Below, one piece after another: positions 40,867-50,196 of a stretch of 64,000 nucleotides of DNA. Each line of letters opens with the position of its first letter. The first letter of the stretch is position 1. The stretch is from contig JADLBL010000020.1 of NCBI GenBank assembly GCA_020847735.1, positions 195,632-259,631 on the forward strand, written 5' to 3'. The translations under genes were made by a program, and so were the position numbers. The notes below the pieces were generated by a model. That model did no database searches. It was not told the origin of the DNA and worked only from the letters and a program-made list of their open reading frames with translations. The stretch is from Candidatus Eisenbacteria bacterium (GTDB lineage Bacteria; Eisenbacteria; RBG-16-71-46).

Positions 40867-41235
40867 CTAGCGCAGGTTGCGGCGCGACTTGCCGCCACCC
40901 GCGCCGAACAGGACGTTGAGGTAGTTCGAAACCTCCTCGCGGACGATGCCCGGCAGCACTTCGCGCACCTTGGCCTGCACGCCCGCGCGAACCTGCGCGT
41001 TCAGGCCGACGCCGGCCGCCTTGCCGCCGGCCGCCTTGCCGGAGAACGACATGACCGCCGGCTTGCGGCCGCGCGGCCCCTTGATTCCCGCCTTCTTCCG
41101 CCACGAGTAGTAGGTGACGTTCTTCACGCCGAACTTCTTCCTCACCTGATCGGCGGTGAGCTTCTCCGAGATCGCGGTCGCCAGAATCTGCTTGCGCTGC
41201 GCCTCGGAGTACGACTTTCGTTCACGTTTCGCCAT
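40867..41235 (-). CDS. Small helix-turn-helix protein
   Basis: ATG 41235 has AGGAGG 6 nt upstream; 122 residues. Residues about 5-50 (RKSYSEAQRKQILATAISEKLTADQVRKKFGVKNVTYYSWRKKAGI) form a helix-turn-helix of the Transposase_8/OrfA type. The middle is Gly/Ala/Lys-rich. The C-terminus is amphipathic (VREVLPGIVREEVSNYLNVLFG) and ends in a basic tail. There is no OrfB or IS boundary beside it, and it has its own ribosome site and terminator. It therefore looks like a domesticated DNA-binding or nucleoid-type protein, not an IS fragment. The target is unknown. Confidence 0.68.
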   Translation of the reverse strand: MAKRERKSYSEAQRKQILATAISEKLTADQVRKKFGVKNVTYYSWRKKAGIKGPRGRKPAVMSFSGKAAGGKAAGVGLNAQVRAGVQAKVREVLPGIVREEVSNYLNVLFGAGGGKSRRNLR

Positions 41236-41340
41236 GCCAGCCTCCTGAAGTCCGATGTCCATTCGGGGGATGATGACGCCGGGCAGAGAAGGCCACATTT
41301 CGAATGCGGGGTCAATGACGATGTTGACCGGAATCCAGAT

Positions 41341-42297
41341 TCAGGCGACGAATACAAAATGCTCGCTTTCGGTCAAGCCTGTTTCATCCGCGCAGCATCG
41401 CCACCTCGCGCGCGCCCCGGGCGCCACGTAGGCGAGCACGAACGGGGCCGGATGGCGTGCGAACACCTCGGACGACGCCACGCGGGCCTCGACCACTGTT
41501 GCGATGCGATTCCCGAGCGCCGCGACCCAGGCGGCGAGGCTGGTCCCGACACCGACCAACGTGGCGCGGCGGTCGGGTGCGAGGATTCCGCGAACGAGGA
41601 ACTCCCGCTTGAGCGCCAAGAACCGGTCGCGCGCGTAGCGGTCGTCGGCGCGCGTCGCGCTGCGCGCGTGCTGCCGCCAGCCGTAGAGGACGCGGGGAAG
41701 CTTCGCGAACCGCGCTCCGGCTTCGAAGAGCCGCAGCCACAGGTCGAGATCCTCGGCCCAGCCGCGTTCGCGCCAGCCGCCCACCGCTTCGAGCGCCGGT
41801 CGCCGCAGCATGGCCGTGCCGTGCGCGAGCGGGCTGTCGATCAGGGACTCGCGACGCATTTCATCGTGGCCGAGCAGGCCGTTGTGCCACGCGGCCCAGC
41901 GTCGCATGCCGGTTCCGAAGCCGCCGGACGGGAACAGGCGGACGCGCGCGCCGACGACGCCGACGCCCGGTCGAGCGCGCAGGAACGCGAGCTGCGCGGC
42001 GAGGCGCTCGCGATGCGACAGGTCGTCGGCGTCGTGCCGCGCGAGGATCGGCGAGCGCGCGAGGGCGAGCGCGGTATTGAGCGCCGCCGGCAGCCCCCGG
42101 TGGGGCGTGTGCACGACGCGCAGGCGGGGCTGGAACTCCGCTTCGCGGTCGAGCAGCCGGGCGGAGCCGTCGCTCGAGCCGTCGTTGACGGCGACCACCT
42201 CGAAATCGGCCAGGGTCTGCCGCCACAGCGAGGCCAGGGACGGGCCGAGCCAGCGGGCGGCATCTCGTACCGGAAGCAGGACGGAGACGGCGGGCAT
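41341..42297 (-). CDS. Family 2 glycosyltransferase
   Basis: I start at ATG 42297 (MPAVSVLLPVRDAARWLG); 318 residues. The GT-A fold shows VVAVNDGSSDGSARLL (about 35-50), the metal-binding RHDADDLSHR (about 85), and AEDLDLWLRLFEAG with the likely catalytic Asp (about 185). There are no membrane segments. Such enzymes transfer a nucleotide-activated sugar to a glycan or lipid acceptor; the linkage cannot be predicted. It is divergent from the NADH dehydrogenase gene, with 133 bases between starts. Confidence 0.85.
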   Translation of the reverse strand: MPAVSVLLPVRDAARWLGPSLASLWRQTLADFEVVAVNDGSSDGSARLLDREAEFQPRLRVVHTPHRGLPAALNTALALARSPILARHDADDLSHRERLAAQLAFLRARPGVGVVGARVRLFPSGGFGTGMRRWAAWHNGLLGHDEMRRESLIDSPLAHGTAMLRRPALEAVGGWRERGWAEDLDLWLRLFEAGARFAKLPRVLYGWRQHARSATRADDRYARDRFLALKREFLVRGILAPDRRATLVGVGTSLAAWVAALGNRIATVVEARVASSEVFARHPAPFVLAYVAPGARARWRCCADETGLTESEHFVFVA

Positions 42298-42394
42298 GGG
42301 GCGACGGTAGCGTGGAGGGCTCACCGACCGCCAGCGCGGTGGTGCTCGAGCGACCGGCCAGCAACTCGCATCGGAGAACGAAAACCGCACTCGA

Positions 42395-42424
42395 TTGCCG
42401 GCGTCCGCGCCCGGCGCTTAACCT
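42395..42424 (+). promoter_or_regulatory. Probable promoter of the NDH-2 gene
   Basis: TTGCCG (42395-42400), 18 bp, TAACCT (42419-42424), only 6 nt before ATG 42431, so a leaderless transcript is expected. No ribosome site precedes the ATG. Confidence 0.5.
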
Positions 42425-42430
42425 GCGGAC

Positions 42431-43774
42431 ATGGCGGGACGGCGGCTCCTCATTCTCGGCGGTGGTTTCGGCGGCCTCGACGTGGCGCGCGCGATCGGGC
42501 GCTCACGGGCCGCGCGCGGGTACTGGGACACGTTGCTCGTGGACAAGGAGAACTTCTTCCAGTTCAACCCGCTGCTCCCCGCGGTCGCCGTCGGCGCGGT
42601 CGAGACACGGCACATCGTCTGGCCGCTGCGCGAAATGGCCCGACACCGTCACATCCGCTTCCACAAGAACAAGGCGATGCGGATCGACCTCGAGCATCGG
42701 GCCGTCACGCTGCACAACGGCCTCGTGCAGCCGTGGGAGAAGCTCGTCATCGCGGTCGGCAGCGTGACGAACTGGTACGGCGTCCCGGGCGCGGAGGCGA
42801 ATACGCGCCCGTTCAAGACGATCGTGGACGCGATGACGCTGCGGGCGCGCGTCGTCGAGCTTTTCGAGATGGCCGAGCAGTCGCAGGACGATTCCCAGAA
42901 ACGCCGGCTGCTGTCGTTCGTGATCGTCGGCGGCGGCGTGACCGGAGTGGAGGTCGCCGCCGAACTCCTCGACATGACCCGCGAGACGCTGCTGCCCAAG
43001 TACTCGTCGCTGTCGGTCGCGCACCTGTCGGTCACCGTGATCGAGGGCGGCGAGCGCATCGTCTCGGCGGCCCGACCCTCGCACTCGGCCTACGTGAGGC
43101 ATTTTCTCGAAACGCGCGGAGTGCGGGTCGAGACGAGCGCGCGCGTGACGCGCGTCGAGCCGCGGCGCGTACACCTGGCCGACGGACGGAGCTTCGATGG
43201 CTTCACCATCGTCTGGACGGCCGGCGTCTGCCCGCCGTCGCTGGTGCAGGAACTGCCGCTGCAGCGCCACCTCGACGGCCGTCTGATCGTGGACGAGCAC
43301 CTGCACCCGCTCACGCCGGAGGGCCGGCCGCGCGAGGACGTGTTCGTGATCGGCGACTGCGCCGCTTCGCCGAAACCCGGCGGGGGCATGCAGCCGCAGC
43401 TTTCGCAGACCGCGATCGCCATGGGCACCTTCGTGGGCGAGTCGCTCGTGCGGGCGGCTCACGGCCGGCCGGCGCGAAAGTTCCATTTCAAGGATGCCGG
43501 CTACATCATCTCGCTCGGCCAGCACAGTTCGGTGCTCGACCTCTTCGGGATCCCGCTGTCGGGCCGGCTCGCCTGGCTCGGCTGGGCGGCGGCCTACCTT
43601 TTCAAGATGGTGGGGCTGCGAAAGCAGCTGGAGGTCGGCATCGATCACCTGACGCACATGATCTTCCAGCACGACACTTCGCAGATTCTCGCGCGCCGCG
43701 CCGTGCTGACGGACGACGAAATGAACCTGTCCCTGCGGGCCGATGCGTCCGCGGACGAGAAGAGGGCGCCATGA
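42431..43774 (+). CDS. ndh: Type II NADH dehydrogenase
   Basis: The 447-residue product has the FAD-binding start RRLLILGGGFGGLDVARAI, a second dinucleotide fold VIVGGGVTGVEVAAEL (about 160) for NADH, VFVIGDCAA (about 300) for FAD, and the quinone-site motif QPQLSQTAIAMG (about 325). Near the C-terminus an amphipathic stretch (LAWLGWAAAYLFKMVGLRKQLEV) should hold it on the inner membrane. It passes electrons from NADH to quinone without pumping protons and could feed the Alternative Complex III encoded at the right edge. The OsmC gene overlaps its stop by 4 nt. Confidence 0.9.
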   Translation: MAGRRLLILGGGFGGLDVARAIGRSRAARGYWDTLLVDKENFFQFNPLLPAVAVGAVETRHIVWPLREMARHRHIRFHKNKAMRIDLEHRAVTLHNGLVQPWEKLVIAVGSVTNWYGVPGAEANTRPFKTIVDAMTLRARVVELFEMAEQSQDDSQKRRLLSFVIVGGGVTGVEVAAELLDMTRETLLPKYSSLSVAHLSVTVIEGGERIVSAARPSHSAYVRHFLETRGVRVETSARVTRVEPRRVHLADGRSFDGFTIVWTAGVCPPSLVQELPLQRHLDGRLIVDEHLHPLTPEGRPREDVFVIGDCAASPKPGGGMQPQLSQTAIAMGTFVGESLVRAAHGRPARKFHFKDAGYIISLGQHSSVLDLFGIPLSGRLAWLGWAAAYLFKMVGLRKQLEVGIDHLTHMIFQHDTSQILARRAVLTDDEMNLSLRADASADEKRAP

Positions 43775-44190
43775 AAACCGAAACGACGCTGCGACTGGCG
43801 ACGGCCGCGGGCACGAGCCTGCGCTTCGACGCCCAGTTTCCGAAGCACTCGATCACCCTGGACAGCGGGCCCGAGCCGACGGCGCCGAGCCCGATGCACC
43901 ACCTGCTGGCGGCGATCGGCGGATGTGCGGCGATGGACGTGATCAGCATCCTGCGCAAGAAGCGGCTCCAAATCAGCGCCTACGAGGTCGAGCTCGAGGC
44001 CGAGCGGGCCGAGACGCACCCGAAGCGGCTCCTGTCGGTGACGCTCGTCCACCGCGTGACCGGCCGCGGCGTGCCGCTCGCGGCCGTCGAGGAGTCGGTG
44101 CGGCTCTCGGCCGAGCGCTACTGCTCGGTGCGCCACACGCTCGATCCGGCGATGCCGATGACCGACCGCTGCGAGGTGATCGAGGGCTGA
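43771..44190 (+). CDS. OsmC/Ohr-family protein
   Basis: The 139-residue product starts at ATG 43771, overlapping the ndh stop (ATGA). The two peroxidatic and resolving Cys are in place: HHLLAAIGGCAAMDV (about 52) and SAERYCSVRHTL (about 115). The family reduces organic hydroperoxides with a lipoyl or thiol donor. The YhfA-like wording places it in the general OsmC branch, not Ohr. Coupling to NDH-2, a source of reactive oxygen, makes a protective role reasonable. Confidence 0.87.
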   Translation: MKTETTLRLATAAGTSLRFDAQFPKHSITLDSGPEPTAPSPMHHLLAAIGGCAAMDVISILRKKRLQISAYEVELEAERAETHPKRLLSVTLVHRVTGRGVPLAAVEESVRLSAERYCSVRHTLDPAMPMTDRCEVIEG

Positions 44191-44371
44191 CGACGCGTGT
44201 GCGCGCGAAGCCCTGCGTCGCCGGGACCCGCGGGTCACCCGCATGCATGCGTGCGGGCGGGGTGAAAACCCACTAGCATCCGCCCCGAACGCCCGCCCCA
44301 CGCGGGGCGCGCCCGTCCCGACCGCACGAAGCCGCGAGACGCCTCGCGTGACTCCAGCCTGGGAGAGCCCC

Positions 44372-45772
44372 ATGTCCGAGTTCCGGATCGAGAAAGACAG
44401 CCTGGGCGAGATGAAGGTGCCCGCCGCCGCGCGCTACGGTCCGCAGACGCAGCGTGCCGTCGAGAACTTTCCGGTCTCCGGCCGGCCCCTTCCGCCCGCC
44501 TTCATCCACACGCTCGGCCTGATCAAGGCGGCGGCCGCCCGGGTCAACGCCGGACTCGGCACCGTGGATACGGCCATCGCGAAGGCGATCGAGCAGGCGG
44601 CGCTCGAGGTGGCCGGCGGGCAGTGGGACGCCGAGTTTCCCATTGACGTCTTTCAGACCGGCAGCGGCACGTCGTCGAACATGAACGCGAACGAGGTCGT
44701 CGCGCACCGTGCCAGCGAGATTCTCGGGCGCAAGGTGCACCCGAACGATCACGTCAACTTCGGCCAGAGCAGCAACGACGTGATCCCGACGGCCCTGCAC
44801 GTCTCGGCGGTCCTGGAGATCGAGCGCGACCTGCTGCCGGCCCTCGCGGTGCTCTGGACCGTGCTCGATGCCAAGGCGCGGGAGTTCCACGACGTCCTCA
44901 AGACCGGTCGCACGCACCTGATGGACGCGACCCCGATCCGGCTCGGGCAGGAGTTCTCGGGATACGCCTCGCAGGTCCAGCACGGCATCGCCCGGATCAA
45001 GGCGACGCTGCCGGACCTGTGCGAGCTGGCCATCGGCGGCACCGCGGTCGGCACGGGGCTCAACACGCATCCGGAGTTCGGACGGCGGATGGCCATGGAG
45101 CTTCAGCGGCTGACGGGCAAGCCGTTCACCGAGGCGGCGAACCACTTCGAGGCGCAGGGCGCGCAGGACGGCGCGTGCTGGGCGAGCGGGGCGCTCAACT
45201 CGGTCGCCGCCGGCCTGATGAAGATCGCCAACGACGTGCGCCTCATGAACAGCGGCCCGCGCTGCGGGCTCGGCGAGGTCACGCTGCCCGCGATCCAGCC
45301 GGGCTCGAGCATCATGCCGGGCAAGGTGAACCCGGTGATCTGCGAGTCCGTCGTGCAGGTCGGCGCGCAGGTGATGGGCAATCACGTCGCGATCACCGCC
45401 GGCGCGCAGTGGGGACAGCTCGACCTCAACGTCATGCTGCCGCTCATGGCCCGCAACCTGCTCGAGAGCATCCAGCTGCTGGCCGCCGCCTCGCGCGTGT
45501 TCGCCGACAAGGCGCTGCGCGGGCTGGTCGCGAACGCCGACACCTGCGCCGGCTACATCGAGATCTCGCCCAGCATGGCGACCGCGCTGAATCCGCTCAT
45601 CGGCTACGACAAGGCCGCCGAAATCGCCAAGCGTTCCTTCAAGGAGCGCCGCCCCGTGCGCGAGCTGGCGCGCGAGATGACGACCCTGACGCCCGCGGAG
45701 ATCGACGCCGCGCTCGACCCGGCCCGCCAGACGCACCCCGGACTGGAGATCGGCGGCGGGGCGGGAGGCTGA
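44372..45772 (+). CDS. fumC: Class II fumarate hydratase
   Basis: ATG 44372 is preceded by GGGAGAG; 466 residues, the full FumC length. It begins with the typical EKDSLGEMKVPAAARYGPQTQRAVENFP. It has TGSGTSSNMNANEV (about 95), HVNFGQSSNDVIPTA (about 125), TGRTHLMDATPI with the catalytic His (about 185) and the lyase signature GSSIMPGKVNP (about 310) with the catalytic Ser. It interconverts fumarate and malate in the TCA cycle without an iron-sulfur cluster. A PLP lyase gene follows 5 bases after its stop. Confidence 0.94.
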   Translation: MSEFRIEKDSLGEMKVPAAARYGPQTQRAVENFPVSGRPLPPAFIHTLGLIKAAAARVNAGLGTVDTAIAKAIEQAALEVAGGQWDAEFPIDVFQTGSGTSSNMNANEVVAHRASEILGRKVHPNDHVNFGQSSNDVIPTALHVSAVLEIERDLLPALAVLWTVLDAKAREFHDVLKTGRTHLMDATPIRLGQEFSGYASQVQHGIARIKATLPDLCELAIGGTAVGTGLNTHPEFGRRMAMELQRLTGKPFTEAANHFEAQGAQDGACWASGALNSVAAGLMKIANDVRLMNSGPRCGLGEVTLPAIQPGSSIMPGKVNPVICESVVQVGAQVMGNHVAITAGAQWGQLDLNVMLPLMARNLLESIQLLAAASRVFADKALRGLVANADTCAGYIEISPSMATALNPLIGYDKAAEIAKRSFKERRPVRELAREMTTLTPAEIDAALDPARQTHPGLEIGGGAGG

Positions 45773-45777
45773 GCCGG

Positions 45778-46773
45778 ATGGGCTCGTACGCCGTCGAGCA
45801 CGGCGTCCCCTCGCACGAGGATCTGGCCGCGCGCTTCGCCCAGGCGCGTGTCCGGCTGGCCGCCGTCGCGCACCGCACGCCGGTCGCCTCGTCGCGCTCG
45901 CTCGATGCCCGCTTCGGCGCCCGGTTCTCCTTCAAGTGCGAGAACCTGCAGCGCGCGGGCGCGTTCAAGTTCCGTGGCGCGTGGAATCTGGTCTCGAAAC
46001 TGCCACCCGGGGTTCGCGCCCGCGGCCTCGTCGCCTACTCCTCGGGCAACCACGCGCAGGCGGTGGCGCTCGTCGCGCGCGAGCTGAACGTGCCCGCGAC
46101 TATCGTCATGCCGAGCACCGCGCCGCGCGTCAAGCTCGAGGCGGTGCGCGAGTACGGCGCCGAGGTCGTCCACCACGACCTGCTGGGTGAGCGGCGCGAA
46201 GCGCTGGCCGAGCGACTCGCGCACGAGGGCGGCCGCACGCTCGTGCCGCCCTTCGACCATCCCGACATCCTTCTCGGACAGGGCACGGCCGCCGCGGAGC
46301 TGTTCGAGGACGCCGGTCCGCTCGACCTGCTCCTCGTGCCGCTCGGCGGCGGCGGGCTGCTGTCGGGCAGCGCGCTCGCCGCACGGCTGCTCGCGCCGGA
46401 CTGCCGGGTGATCGGCGTCGAGCCCGCAGCGGGCGACGACGGGGCGCGCAGCTTCCGCAGCGGCGCGCTCGAGCGCGCCCGCGAACCCGTCGAGACGATC
46501 GCCGATGGCGCGCGCACGCCGAGTCTTTCGAAGCTGACGCTGGCGCTGGTGCGCCGCTACGCGCACGACGTGGTGACGGTGACCGACGCCGAGCTGCTCG
46601 CGGCGCTGCGGCCGCTCTGGGAGCGGCTCAAGCTCGTCGTCGAGCCGACCGGCGCGCTCGGTTTCGCCGCCGCGACCGCCGGCCGCTTGGATGTGGCCGG
46701 GAGGCGTGTGGGCGTCCTGCTCTCGGGCGGCAACGCGGACGTTGCCGCTGTCGCGGAAGCCCTGACAGCATAG
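45778..46773 (+). CDS. Threonine/serine dehydratase-like PLP enzyme
   Basis: ATG 45778 gives 331 residues of fold-type II. The Schiff-base Lys is in FKCENLQRAGAFKFRGA (about residue 60), the phosphate or substrate loop is SSGNHAQAVALVA, and the PLP phosphate is held by VPLGGGGLLSGSALAA. Ser in LLSGGNAD near the C-terminus binds the ring nitrogen. There is no C-terminal ACT domain, so it resembles the short catabolic TdcB or serine-racemase form, not feedback-controlled IlvA. It would deaminate threonine to 2-oxobutyrate or serine to pyruvate, or racemise serine; the sequence does not decide between them. Confidence 0.85.
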   Translation: MGSYAVEHGVPSHEDLAARFAQARVRLAAVAHRTPVASSRSLDARFGARFSFKCENLQRAGAFKFRGAWNLVSKLPPGVRARGLVAYSSGNHAQAVALVARELNVPATIVMPSTAPRVKLEAVREYGAEVVHHDLLGERREALAERLAHEGGRTLVPPFDHPDILLGQGTAAAELFEDAGPLDLLLVPLGGGGLLSGSALAARLLAPDCRVIGVEPAAGDDGARSFRSGALERAREPVETIADGARTPSLSKLTLALVRRYAHDVVTVTDAELLAALRPLWERLKLVVEPTGALGFAAATAGRLDVAGRRVGVLLSGGNADVAAVAEALTA

Positions 46774-46874
46774 AATGACCGCCCCGCGTTGCGGGGGCGA
46801 GGCCGCGCCGGTGGGATGACGTGCCGGGCGGGCATCTACATCTGCCGGATCGAACAGCCGGGGAGGAGGGCGGC

Positions 46875-48914
46875 GTGTCGCTTCGCCTTCATCCGCTGAT
46901 CAGGGTTGTGCTCCTCATGGTCGCCTTGGTCTGCTGCTCGCTCGGCGGGGGCGCGACGGCTCAGGCGCAGGATTCGGGCAAACTCGTGGTTGTGCATCCC
47001 AACGGTCAGGACTTTCCGCGAATTGTCGACCTGTTCGGCGGGTACTCAGTGCTTGCCTGGCGAGGGCAGCCCGGGACGTCGAGCCAAGTGATTTGTGTAA
47101 CGCTGCTGGACTCGAATGGAGTTCGAGCCCCGGGCTGGTCTGAGGGTGGTCAACGAGTCAGTCCAGATGGCTTTGGCGTGTTCGAGCCGTATATTGTCCG
47201 GACTTCGGACGACGCAGCCGCAATCGTGTGGATGGATCGGTCGTCTGGAACCCCGGACGCCTACGTTGCGTGGATTGCTCGTACGGCAGGCGCCATTCCG
47301 ACACCTGAGCTTGTAGCGATCGACACCGTGACTTCGAGGCACAGCTCCCAACAGGTCTTCGATGCAGTTCGAGCGGACCCCAACCATGCGATCGTGGCGT
47401 TGTCAGAGAGCTCTTTTGAGCCAACACGCACGCTGCTCAAGTCGATCGCTCGGCCAGGCGCTCCGCCTACGGCCTGGCCGTCGGCCGGCGCCACTCTTGC
47501 AGACACGGTTGAGATGTTTCCAGAAGCGCTGGAACCGGACGACTCGGGTGGGTGCTTTGTGCTGACCCAGTCGTTCCACTCCTGTCCGAACTGGCAGTTG
47601 GGGGACCCGCCCTGCCCGATCGATCTCAAGGTGCATCACCTGCTCGCGGACGGCTCGCAGGATCCTGCCTGGCCGCCGGGGGGCTTCCTGCTCACGGACC
47701 ATGCCGGGTGGGATTTTCATGGGTGGGTGGTCTCGGACCGGTTTGGCGGTGCGTACGCAGCCTGGTACGACACGACGTCGGATACGTTGCGGATTCGCGC
47801 CCAGCACCTGGGGCCGAACGGCCAGCCGTACGCAGGTTGGGCCGCCGACGGAAAGGAACTGGCGGCGGCCACCGGGTCGCAGATCCGCTACGTCCTGGAT
47901 CTCGACGCGACCAGCACGGGTGCGCTCGTCGCGACGCTCGAGCTCAACTGGGAGCCGTACCTGGTCGCGCTGGCGCCCGACGGCACGACCTTGCCAGGCT
48001 GGCCAGCGGAGAAGCGACTCATTCCTCCGCTCACGTTTCCCGATGACATGTTCTCTTCCAACTACAACACGGCGCTGACTCCCCAGGATTGGATCGTCGT
48101 CGTATGGGAGACGTTTACTTCGTACACGGGGGTCAACATCTGGGGAACGGCTGTGGATTCCGATGGCCGGACACTTCCGGGATGGCCCACCGCGGTCCGG
48201 GCGATCTGTACGGCGCCAGGCGCGCAGGCCCGACCGTATCTGGCTCTGGATGCGGACGGCCAGACCTTCAAGGTGGTCTGGGAGGACACTCGGCTGGGGC
48301 CGAACATCGGTGAAGCCATCTACTACGACCGCTTCTGGCTCACCGACGGCACCGTACCGACTGCCTGGTCCGTGAGGCTGCTGGGGGCTCGCTTCGACGG
48401 GCGGGCCCTGCGCGCCTCGTGGCGTGTCTCCGGCGGAGACCTCGATTCGGTGGTTGCGCTCCGTTCCGTGGACGGGGGAACCTTCGGGACCATTTCTCGG
48501 CCACTGCGGGCGGGGGCCGAGGAGCTCGCCCTTCAGGACTCGCTTCCGCCGAGCTTCGCCAGCGCCCGCTACGTCCTCGCGGCCAGCGAGTCGTCTGCGC
48601 TCAGAGCGATTTCCGATACGCTGGAGATTCGTGCACGGTCGGAGACGGGGCGCCTGCGGCTCCGGTGTGCGGCGATTCAGCGCGGCGCCGCCCTCAGCTT
48701 CCAGGTCGACCTCGATCGTGACATGGAGGAGGGCAGAGTGGAGGTGTTCGATGTGACGGGCCGGCGGGTGCTCGAGCGCCGTCTCGGGATGCTCGCGGCG
48801 GGCTCGCATCCCGTGGTGCTGGATCTGGGCTCCGAGCCGAGCGGGCTCTACTATGTTCGCGTGAGCGGACCCGGCGGCTCCCGAGCGACCTCCGGCGTGG
48901 CGAGGATTCGCTGA
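46875..48914 (+). CDS. Secreted propeller-like protein with FlgD/T9SS-like C-terminus
   Basis: The start is GTG 46875, with GGAGG upstream; the longer frame from 46821 has no ribosome site. The 679-residue product has a signal peptide (about 1-32, ending ATAQA). The body has loosely repeated segments of 55-60 residues with W-x-D and turns such as GWPTAVRAICTAPGAQARPYLALDADG and LADGSQDPAWPPGG. These echo the repeats of the protein at 22553-24310 but are more diverged. The final 85 residues (FQVDLDRDMEEGRVEVFDVTGRRVLERRLG ... GLYYVRVSG) form the sorting-type domain. It is probably a surface or released protein. Base composition in the middle part is less GC-rich than in the neighbours. Confidence 0.72.
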   Translation: MSLRLHPLIRVVLLMVALVCCSLGGGATAQAQDSGKLVVVHPNGQDFPRIVDLFGGYSVLAWRGQPGTSSQVICVTLLDSNGVRAPGWSEGGQRVSPDGFGVFEPYIVRTSDDAAAIVWMDRSSGTPDAYVAWIARTAGAIPTPELVAIDTVTSRHSSQQVFDAVRADPNHAIVALSESSFEPTRTLLKSIARPGAPPTAWPSAGATLADTVEMFPEALEPDDSGGCFVLTQSFHSCPNWQLGDPPCPIDLKVHHLLADGSQDPAWPPGGFLLTDHAGWDFHGWVVSDRFGGAYAAWYDTTSDTLRIRAQHLGPNGQPYAGWAADGKELAAATGSQIRYVLDLDATSTGALVATLELNWEPYLVALAPDGTTLPGWPAEKRLIPPLTFPDDMFSSNYNTALTPQDWIVVVWETFTSYTGVNIWGTAVDSDGRTLPGWPTAVRAICTAPGAQARPYLALDADGQTFKVVWEDTRLGPNIGEAIYYDRFWLTDGTVPTAWSVRLLGARFDGRALRASWRVSGGDLDSVVALRSVDGGTFGTISRPLRAGAEELALQDSLPPSFASARYVLAASESSALRAISDTLEIRARSETGRLRLRCAAIQRGAALSFQVDLDRDMEEGRVEVFDVTGRRVLERRLGMLAAGSHPVVLDLGSEPSGLYYVRVSGPGGSRATSGVARIR

Positions 48915-48981
48915 CGGAAACTTCCGACGCCCCCGGCGGCAACGCCGACCTCGTCGCGATCGCCGCCGCGCTCGCGCGGGG

Positions 48982-50196
48982 CTAGATCCCCTCGATCCCC
49001 GCCTCGCGCAGCGCGTCGCGCAGGTCTTCCTCGGGGTGCACGCCGAGCAGCGAGCGGACGATCCTGCCGTCGCGGCCGACGATCACCGTGAGCGGAATGG
49101 ACTGCGCTCCGTAGGCCGCGCCGACCTTGCCGTCGGCGTCCATCAGCACCGGCACCACGATGTTCTGCTTCTGCACGTAGGCGCGGACGGTCGCGGGCGG
49201 CTCGTGCAGGTTGACGGCGTAGAAGCGCACGTCCTTGCCCGCGGTCTCCTTCTCGAGCTTGGCCACGATCGGCATCCAGCGCCGGCACGGCCCGCACCAG
49301 GTCGCCCAGAAGTCAAGGACGACGACCTTGCCGCGGTTCTGGGCCAGCGAAACCTTGCCGCCCTTGCCGTCGAGCACCGAGAGCGAGAAGTCGGCGGCGG
49401 CCTTGCCCGCGTCATCCGGGTCGTTCGAGGCGCCGATCCGGCGCACGCGCTTGAGATCGGAAGGCGTCGTCAGGCGGAAGAACGAATCGGCCACCGCGCG
49501 GCCCGTCTCGGCGAGGGTGAAACGCATGTCCTGAATCTGGCGGACCTCGCCGACCTGCGGGTGCGTGAGGTCGGTCGTCAGCGAGTCGCGCAGCAGCAGC
49601 TCGCGCACCGGGTCGATCCACAGCACGCGCGGCAGCACGCGCACGCCGGGCCGGGTGCTGTCGGGCGCGTAAGTGACTTCGACCCGACGGACCTCGACCG
49701 CTCCCGCGTCGGTGCGCACGGTGTCGCGCCCCAGCATGCGGGCGCTCGTGATGTCGCCGCCCAGTCCGGCGGCGATGGCGAGCGCGCCGTCGAACGAACG
49801 CGCCATCGGATCGAGTTCCGCCGCGCGCGAGAAGTCGGGCGCCTTGCTCACGGAGTACTGGCCGAGGCCGGGAGCCGAGATCATCAGCGACTCGCCGTCG
49901 GCGACGACGCGCGACGGCATCATCGGGTTGCGGACGTCGTTCAGCAGCCGCGACGGGCGCACGGCGGCGTAGCGGAAGGGCATCTCGAGCGACTGCGCCT
50001 GCGGCAGCCGGGGGCCGGTGGCGCTCGCGTGTACGACGCCCTCGAAGCGGTAACGTTCCAGCCGCGGGTAGTGCGCGGCCACCGAGTCCACGAGCGCGCG
50101 GGCGTCGTCGGCGGTGGCCGTCGGAGCGCAGGCAGGAACCAGCGCGGACGAAACGAGCAGAAGCGCGAGCAGCGTGGGCGCGAAACGACGGATCAT
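48982..50196 (-). CDS. TlpA-like thioredoxin lipoprotein with an N-terminal LolA/DUF2092-like domain
   Basis: ATG 50196 overlaps the pgi stop by 4 nt; GGAG lies upstream. The product is 404 residues. It has a signal peptide with Cys near residue 23 (LVPAC, a fair lipobox). A beta-rich domain (about 30-240: YPRLERYRFEGVVHASATG ... RVEVTYAP ... RVLWIDP) resembles outer-membrane lipoprotein-carrier proteins. The C-terminal thioredoxin fold has DFWATWCGPCRRWMPIV (about 290) with the CGPC redox pair and cis-Pro in SIPLTVIVGRDG. It would act in the periplasm on disulfides or cytochrome c maturation. Linkage to tal-pgi is probably just positional. Confidence 0.83.
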   Translation of the reverse strand: MIRRFAPTLLALLLVSSALVPACAPTATADDARALVDSVAAHYPRLERYRFEGVVHASATGPRLPQAQSLEMPFRYAAVRPSRLLNDVRNPMMPSRVVADGESLMISAPGLGQYSVSKAPDFSRAAELDPMARSFDGALAIAAGLGGDITSARMLGRDTVRTDAGAVEVRRVEVTYAPDSTRPGVRVLPRVLWIDPVRELLLRDSLTTDLTHPQVGEVRQIQDMRFTLAETGRAVADSFFRLTTPSDLKRVRRIGASNDPDDAGKAAADFSLSVLDGKGGKVSLAQNRGKVVVLDFWATWCGPCRRWMPIVAKLEKETAGKDVRFYAVNLHEPPATVRAYVQKQNIVVPVLMDADGKVGAAYGAQSIPLTVIVGRDGRIVRSLLGVHPEEDLRDALREAGIEGI

